Positions 52,901-64,000 of a stretch of 64,000 bases of DNA are shown piece by piece; positions within the stretch are counted from its first letter, which is position 1; every line of letters starts with the position of its first letter. Source of the DNA: Chrysomallon squamiferum (Eukaryota; Mollusca; Gastropoda; Neomphalida; Peltospiridae); NCBI GenBank assembly GCA_012295275.1, contig CM022673.1:6887811-6951810 (forward strand), given 5' to 3'. Made by a program: the position numbers and the translations under genes. The notes under the pieces were generated by a model that was given only the letters and a program-made list of their open reading frames with translations, was not told the origin of the DNA and ran no database searches.

Positions 52901-55900
52901 TACGAAGAAAGAACCGACAACAAGCACCACGACCGAACCTACAGAAAAAACAACAACCGAACCTACCACAAGTACAACGATGGAAACTACCACGAGTACA
53001 ATGACCGAACCTACTACAAGTACCACGACCGAATCCACCACCAATACAACGAGCCAACCCACTACAAGTAACACTAACGAACCCACCACAAGTATCAATA
53101 CCGAACCTACCACTAGTACAACAACGGAAACTACCACAAGTACAACAACGGAAATTACCATAAGTACCACAAGTAGAACGACCGAACCAACCACAGGTAC
53201 CAGGACCGAACCTACCGCAATTACAACGACCGAACCTACAACAAGAGCAACGACCGCACCTACCAGAAATACCCCGACAGAACCTACCACAAATACCACG
53301 GCTGAATCTACCACAAGTACAGCGACCGAATCTACCACAAGTACAACAACCGAACCCACCATAAATACAACAACCGAACCTACCACCAGTACAACAACCG
53401 AACCTACCACAAGTACAGCGACCGAAGCTACCACAAGTACAGAAAACGAACCTACCACAACTACTACGACAGAATCTAGCACCAGTACAGCAACCGAACC
53501 TACCACCAGTACAACAACCGAACCTACCACAAGTACAACAACCGAACCTACCACAAGTACAGAAAACGAACCTACCACAACTACTACGACAGAATCAAGC
53601 ACCAGTACAACAACCGAACCTACCACCAGTACAACAACCAAACCTACCACAAGTACAACGACGGAAACTACAACAAGTACAACGATCGCACTTACAACAA
53701 GTACAACGACCGCACCTACTACAAGTACGACGACCGCACCTACCACAAGTACAACGACCGAACCTACCACAAATACAACGACCGCACCTACCACAAGTAC
53801 AACGACCGGACCTACCACAAGTACAACGACCGAACCTACCACAAGTACAACGACCGAACCTACCACAACTACAACGACCGAACCTACCACAAGTACAACG
53901 ACGGAAACTACAACAAGTACAACGACCGCACCTACTACAAGTACGACGACAGCACCTACCACAAGTACAACGACCGAACCTACCACAAGTACAACGACCG
54001 CACCTACCACAAGTACAACGACCGAACCTACCACAAGTACAACGACCGAACCTACCCCAAGTACAACGACCGCACCTACCACAAGTACAACGACCGCACC
54101 TACCACAAGTACAATGACCGCACCTACCACAAGTACAACGACCGCACCTACCACAAGTACAACGACCGCACCTACCACAAGTACAACGACAACACCTACC
54201 ACAAGTACAACGACCGAACCTACAACAAGAACAACGACAACACCTACAACAAGTACAACGACCGAACCTACAACAAGAACAACGACAACAGCTACCACAA
54301 GTACAACGACCGCACCTACCACAAGTACATCGACCGAACCTACAACAAGTACAACGACCGAACCTACAACAAGAACAACGACGGAACCTACAACAAGAGC
54401 AACGACCGCACCTACCACAAGAACAACGACCGCACCTACCACAAGTACAACGACCGCACCTACCACAACAACAACGACCGAACCTACCACAAGTACAACG
54501 ACAAAACCTACCATAAGTACAACGACCGAACCTACCACAAGTACAACGACCGCACCTACCACAAGTACGACGACCGCACCTACCACAACAACAACGACCG
54601 AACCTACCACAAGCACAACGACGGAAACTACCACAACTACGAAGAAAGAACCGACAACAAGCACCACGACCGAACCTACAGAAAAAACAACAACCGAACC
54701 TACCACAAGTACAACGATGGAAACTACCACGAGTACAATGACCGAACCTACTACAAGTACCACGACCGAATCCACCACCAATACAACGAGCCAACCCACT
54801 ACAAGTAACACTAACGAACCCACCACAAGTATCAATACCGAACCTACCACTAGTACAACAACGGAAACTACCACAAGTACAACAACGGAAATTACCATAA
54901 GTACCACAAGTAGAACGACCGAACCAACCACAGGTACCAGGACCGAACCTACCGCAATTACAACGACCGAACCTACAACAAGAGCAACGACCGCACCTAC
55001 CAGAAATACCCCGACAGAACCTACCACAAATACCACGGCTGAATCTACCACAAGTACAGCGACCGAATCTACCACAAGTACAACAACCGAACCCACCATA
55101 AATACAACAACCGAACCTACCACCAGTACAACAACCGAACCTACCACAAGTACAGCGACCGAACCTACCACAAGTACAGAAAACGAACCTACCACAACTA
55201 CTACGACAGAATCTAGCACCAGTACAGCAACCGAACCTACCACCAGTACAACAACCGAACCTACCACAAGTACAACAACCGAACCTACCACAAGTACAGA
55301 AAACGAACCTACCACAACTACTACGACAGAATCAAGCACCAGTACAACAACCGAACCTACCACCAGTACAACAACCAAACCTACCACAAGTACAACGTCC
55401 GAACCTACCACAAGTACAACAACCGAACGTACCACAAGTACAACAACCGAACGTACCACAAGTACAACGACGAAAACTACCACCACTACAACGAAGGAAA
55501 CTACCACAAGTAGCACGACCGAACCTACCACCACTACAAGGACCCAACCCACCACAAGTGCAACGACCCAAACTACCACAAGAGCAACAACCGAACCAAC
55601 AACAAGTAGCACGGCCGAACCTACCACCACTACAAGGACCCAACCCACCACAAGTGAAACGACCCAAACTACCACAAAAGCAACAACCGAACCAACAACA
55701 AGTACAACGACAGAAACTACCACCAGTACAACAACCGAATCGAGCACCAGTACAATGACGGAAACTACCTCAAGTGCAACAACGACTGAACCGACCACAA
55801 GTACAACGACGAAGGAATCTTGTTTTGATTCTGGCTACTTTGAAGGACTGAACTGTTCTCAGTATGTCGACATGAAAGGCAGTTTTGTGTGCTATGAAAG

Positions 55901-56493
55901 CAGAGTGGAGAAAGAATGCTGTGCCAAATGTGCAAGTGTCGCAACTTCTGTTGAAGGTAAAATAAAATTCTGAAGCATACATTACTTAAAGTGTGGTATA
56001 AACTGGATAACCAATAATAGTTGCATGATTAGAATCATCATTAACCCAACACTTAAACATTACAATATAAACAAAACGAAGTTCTTATTCATACTTATTG
56101 CATTGTGCAGCAGTAATTAAATTATTATCTTGAATCGTATTCTTTAAACATCAATACAGGATATTTACATAAATAACTAATTTGTTTTCTACTTTAATTT
56201 TACAGTGGTTATTATTTTTGTCTTCCACCACAATCGCGCGCTCACATACGCTGGTAAACAGATCAATGCTGTTGTATTTTTGTACAGGTTGCAAGTATGG
56301 CGACAGAGATCCACGGATTTGTCGTAGGGTTACTTCGCAATGGATCGGCTGTTTCGTGGAGAATACTCTCTGCTGCATGTCCTGTAAGAAAACATCTGGG
56401 GCTTCTAGTTCACAAGCAAGTTATTCTACAGGACTGACAACGTTTTTAGCTTCAATATTTTTACTTTACAAGCAAGTTACTCTACAGAACTGA
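36971..56493 (+). CDS. Array copy 2: mucin-stalked M12B (ADAM/ADAMTS-like) metalloprotease
   Basis: Seventeen exons: 36971-37049 (signal peptide), 37954-38177, 38887-38973, 40179-40320 (prodomain), 43087-43198 (R-N-K-R furin-like site, then protease start), 43759-43855, 44026-44103, 44503-44651, 45173-45222, 45573-45684 (HELGH), 47457-47627 (LGAKHD, Met-turn YIMA), 48555-48689, 48984-49103, 49434-49485 (WCVNGLCV, ADAM-type cysteine-rich), 49685-49837 (module A), 50663-55956 (module B, mucin array, module C), 56288-56493 (module D, hydrophobic tail). About 2,400 codons. The reaction is zinc-dependent endopeptidase cleavage after prodomain removal, likely at the cell surface or outside the cell. 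Substrate unknown. Problems: exon 48555 has two bases more than copy 1 and joins in frame only if the donor at 47626, not 47628, is used; the mucin exon has a net -1 shift near 51962-52038. These are real decay or assembly errors. The ATG at 36971 is followed by another at 36974. Confidence 0.75.
40435..40670 (+). mobile_element. SINE-like insertion in copy 2 intron
   Basis: TAGTCGAACGG (40440-40450) fits the pol III A-box pattern TRGYNNANNGG, and CGTTCGAGACT (40492-40502) resembles a B box about 52 bp downstream. The block is GC-richer than its surroundings and absent from the collinear copy 3 intron, which runs straight through near 61700-61725. It therefore inserted after the copies split. 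Confidence 0.45.
41430..42480 (-). pseudogene. Transposon-derived ORF relic (copy 2 intron)
   Basis: Read on the - strand, fragments start with MNASFILWMFQES (42475), continue through frames at 42455-42249 and 42158-41598, and end with a segment encoding FHFLHSHLNFFSEN, EEYGERFHQN and MERRYQWKK near 41445-41585. I recognise the GERFHQ/MERRYQ signature from uncharacterised, often transposon-associated invertebrate proteins but cannot name the superfamily. Several frameshifts and stops show it is dead. Same intron position as in copies 1 and 3. Confidence 0.6.
43300..43660. repeat. Degenerate AGTC/AGTG tandem repeat (copy 2 intron)
   Basis: Contains five TGAGTCA heptamers (43383, 43391, 43483, 43596 and 43636), the AP-1 consensus. 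Position relative to the furin-site exon is conserved with copies 1 and 3. Confidence 0.75.
45573..45684 (+). CDS. Copy 2 catalytic exon with HELGH zinc motif
   Basis: A 112-bp exon, phase 1 in and phase 2 out. It carries the typical reprolysin lead-in (VCF-type Cys, GLSTSVVED, GGFQHTDTATHELGH). The two zinc His and catalytic Glu are at 45668-45682. The next exon supplies G-x-x-H-D, completing HEXXHXXGXXHD. Confidence 0.9.
45845..46075. repeat. 17-bp minisatellite in copy 2 intron
   Basis: Imperfect units of ACTTGAACTAACACATT, some 15-18 bp, about 13 copies, directly after the catalytic exon. Not found in copy 1. Confidence 0.85.
47215..47281. repeat. (TC)n microsatellite in copy 2
   Basis: About 33 TC units upstream of exon 47457. 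The copy 1 equivalent region has only a short TC run near 26735-26746. Confidence 0.97.
49244..49331. repeat. (TC)n microsatellite upstream of exon 49434
   Basis: About 43 TC units in the intron. It extends the polypyrimidine environment before the acceptor at 49433. Confidence 0.97.
49919..50035. repeat. (AAAT)n array in copy 2 intron
   Basis: AAAT tetramers with a few GAT/ACA interruptions, then AAAAT pentamers, in the intron before the mucin exon. Confidence 0.95.
50663..55956 (+). CDS. Copy 2 giant mucin exon (modules B and C around about 210 Thr-rich units)
   Basis: A 5,294-bp exon with a 24-bp period. Module B ends YCCKTCAPE near 50778. The Thr array then runs to about 55817 with units P-T-T-S-T-T-T-E/A, becoming more irregular (ESTTN, NEPTT, KKEPTT) in the second half. 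Module C (CFDSGYF to KECCAKC) closes it. A block from about 52500 to 53657 recurs at 54237-55394 (offset 1,737 bp) with only a few differences, and 52257-52470 recurs at 53658-53871 (offset 1,401 bp). Both offsets are multiples of 3. Two indels, a 2-bp loss near 51962 and an extra G at 52037 that creates a stop, break the reading frame as assembled. Dense O-glycosylation is inferred. Confidence 0.8.
56288..56493 (+). CDS. Copy 2 last exon: module D and hydrophobic tail
   Basis: Six-cysteine module D (CKYGDRDPRIC to TLCCMSC), Ser-rich spacer, hydrophobic tail (GLTTFLASIFLLY) and stop. The tail ends KQVTLQN, against KQVILED in copy 1, because of substitutions in the second 56-bp unit. Confidence 0.8.
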
Positions 56494-56705
56494 TAACGTT
56501 TTTAGCTTCAATATTTTTACTTTACAAGCAAGTTATTCTACAGGACTGACAACGTTTTTAGCTTCAATATTTTTACTTTACAAGCAAGTTATTCTACAGA
56601 ACTGACAACGTTTTTAGCTTCAATATTTTTACTTTACAAGCAAGTTATTCTACAGGACTGACAATGTTTTTAGCTTCAATACTTCTACTTTACAAGCAAG
56701 CATCA
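56413..56705. repeat. 56-bp minisatellite, 5 units (copy 2)
   Basis: CAAGCAAG recurs at exactly 56-bp steps: 56413, 56469, 56525, 56581, 56637 and 56693. The first one and a half units are coding; the rest is 3' UTR. Confidence 0.95.
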
Positions 56706-56949
56706 GATAAACTGTACTTTGCTCAATATCAAATGATGAAGTTCTAAATATTGATAGTATTAATAAATTCAATTACAAAACGTTTTCACTGATGTTTTGT
56801 GCTCAATGACAACACCCCGGAAAGAATCGTACCACTTACTGATTACTTCTACTTTACGCAGTTGTTATGGATTTACAAGCAATACCGAACACCGCAACCC
56901 CCCCCCCCGTGAAAAAAAAAAAAAAAAAAAAAAAAACACAAAAACTCAA

Positions 56950-56984
<35 letters not shown>

Positions 56985-57300
56985 AAAAAAAAATAAAAAA
57001 AAAAAAAAATTATATTTGTAAAAATTAATAAACAGCAACAAATATAATAACTTTAGCAAGAGCAACAGCAATAACGACGACAAGAAAGAAAGAGAGTTAC
57101 ATGAACAGAATATTGAGGTCTACATTTTAATCATTGGAGGTCATTTCCAAAATTAAAATTTCCTTATGCACTCACAGATAAACGGACTTGATTTTGAAGA
57201 TGTCATCTGCTGCCTTCTGTAACATTCACCGGGTAGATTTTTATTCACCTATGCGATGTTCGCTGAAAACAAAATATGTATTTTAATTTGTTTACAGTGT
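56700..57300. other. Downstream of copy 2: flank remnant and poly-A tracts
   Basis: A short F-flank remnant (56862-56890) ends in a C9 run and then poly-A tracts to about 57009. The rest is AT-rich with no gene. Confidence 0.6.
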
Positions 57301-57780
57301 ATAGTTATAACTAGATTAATTTTTATTTTATATAATTATTTTCACACACATACACAAACATTTATCTTTCAGTTTACATACTTGTGAGAAAATTGTCAAA
57401 ATGACAGAACTGTATGAACAACGCATTATCAAATACTTATAACAACAACAACAATAAGAAAAACAGCGACAACAACATCAACAACTGAGGTAACAAACGA
57501 CCACATTGTTACAACGACATTCAAAGTTTTGAAAATGACAGAACGATATTCTTTTTTTTTTAAACAAGACAGTTTTGAGTAAAAAGCTAATATGTTTCTA
57601 GTTCATTTATAAACGGTGTCTCCTGGTATAAATACTTGTATTAACCATTTCAGATTAATGAAAGGTCTAGGGCAATAGCCTAGTTATGTCTTACAAGGCA
57701 AAATGGTCGTTTTAATAATATCTTTGGTTCGTAACATCTATGAAATAATAATAAAAAACTATTACTTTAACTGTCGCAAT
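57300..57780. repeat. Segmental duplicate of the upstream flank (copy G2)
   Basis: Matches 17340-17785. It ends at (GTAT)n/(TA)n, 57798-57894. Confidence 0.75.
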
Positions 57781-57827
57781 AGAGAGAGAGAGAAAGATGT
57801 ATGTATGTATGTATGTATGTATGTATG

Positions 57828-57899
<72 letters not shown>

Positions 57900-58254
57900 G
57901 TTGAATATTCATTATTTTGTTTGATTCCAGTTATCGTGAACAAATCCACTCACAAAACGTTAATGACAATATGAAGTTTGCAAAATAAGAGATCAATGGT
58001 TGAAAATATCTGTCATTATATGAATCATTAAAACTATATATATATTTGTACGTATATAAAAAAAACAAAAACAAAAAAACAAACAAAACCGTAACGAAAC
58101 AAACAAACACAAACAAACAATCAAGAAAAACAACTTTTACGCAGTAATTATGATAATGGGAATGTAAATTATAAGACTGAATGTAATAGGAAGGGAACGC
58201 CCAGTATTTTTTTTTTTTTTTTTTTTTATCGAACGCGCAGGATTTGCTCAGTAT

Positions 58255-58321
58255 AATCATGTGATATACCCTTTTTAAGTCGTGTATCCGTATCTGTAAA
58301 ACAGTCGACAAGACAACAGCA
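58255..58321 (+). promoter_or_regulatory. Conserved promoter-proximal block of copy 3
   Basis: CATGTG at 58258-58263, then ATACCCTTTTTAAGTCGTG and TGTATCCGTAT before the ATG at 58322. Near-identical to 36907-36970 ahead of copy 2. Confidence 0.45.
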
Positions 58322-63846
<5,525 letters not shown>

Positions 63847-63949
63847 GTAGGTTATGAACAGTTCTGTTATAAAGATGTGTTGTGATTCTAATTGTCACTG
63901 AAATGCTATTAGCTTTAAACAACCAAAGATAATACAATCTGTATGATAA

Positions 63950-64000
63950 TGATGACTGACTGATTGATTGATTGAGTGACTGAGTGAGTGATTGAGTCAC
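63950..64000. repeat. Degenerate TGAC/TGAT/AGTG repeat (copy 3 intron, start)
   Basis: The start of the same AGTC/AGTG array seen in copies 1 and 2. It continues beyond the window. Confidence 0.7.

Noticed and set aside
51956-55798. A 1,280-codon - strand Val-rich open frame
   Set aside because: It is the reverse complement of the Thr repeat and is kept open by the 24-bp period. It has no start context, splice logic or complexity of its own.
50766-55973. A 1,735-codon open frame across the copy 2 array as one protein
   Set aside because: Its first third is the wrong register (YND/YHK repeats) and skips module B. The true exon enters in the other frame at 50663 and is broken by indels near 51962-52038.

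Overview
This window looks like AT-rich, intron-rich, microsatellite-dense DNA from a metazoan. It is probably a lophotrochozoan and plausibly a mollusc such as a cephalopod. The evidence is GT-AG introns with consistent phases, an animal-only ETS transcription factor, ADAM/ADAMTS-like metalloproteases, and long (TC)n, (CA)n, (ATT)n and poly-A runs. Species assignment is inference only. All convincing host genes are on the + strand.

Layout: (1) 123-2513 holds the 3' five exons of an ELF3/ESE-type ETS gene with an AT-hook and a C-terminal ETS domain. (2) 2514-10980 is its 3' UTR followed by simple repeats and one tRNA-SINE-like relic. (3) 11118-14574 is a complete six-exon gene for a small secreted protein of about 187 residues. 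It has a duplicated six-cysteine module and a hydrophobic tail, and I do not recognise it. (4) 14575-18012 is satellite and duplicated flanking sequence. (5) 18013 to the window end is a head-to-tail array of one multi-exon gene family: copy 1 (18013-32161), a 3'-end relic (33540-35640), copy 2 (36971-56493) and the 5' five exons of copy 3 (58322-63846).

The array genes share one plan: signal peptide, reprolysin (M12B) prodomain, furin-like R-x-K-R site, zinc metalloprotease domain, an ADAM-type cysteine-rich segment, a six-cysteine CC-x2-C module resembling the PLAC domain of ADAMTS proteins, a single huge exon with a second module, a Thr-rich mucin array of 24-bp units and a third module, then a last exon with a fourth module and a hydrophobic tail. 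The expected product is a cell-surface or secreted metalloprotease on a very long O-glycosylated stalk. The mucin array is about 1.2 kb in copy 1 and about 5.0 kb in copy 2, which contains a recent 1,737-bp-offset internal duplication.

The copies are in different states. Copy 1 has a 5-bp coding deletion, a broken catalytic exon that has lost the zinc motif, and a damaged cysteine-rich exon, yet its mucin exon is fully open. Copy 2 keeps an intact zinc-binding motif but has a 2-bp insertion that only one of two overlapping donors tolerates, and two small indels inside the mucin array. Copy 3 is intact as far as it is visible. Old transposon ORF remains on the - strand sit in the same intron of all three copies, so they predate the duplications.
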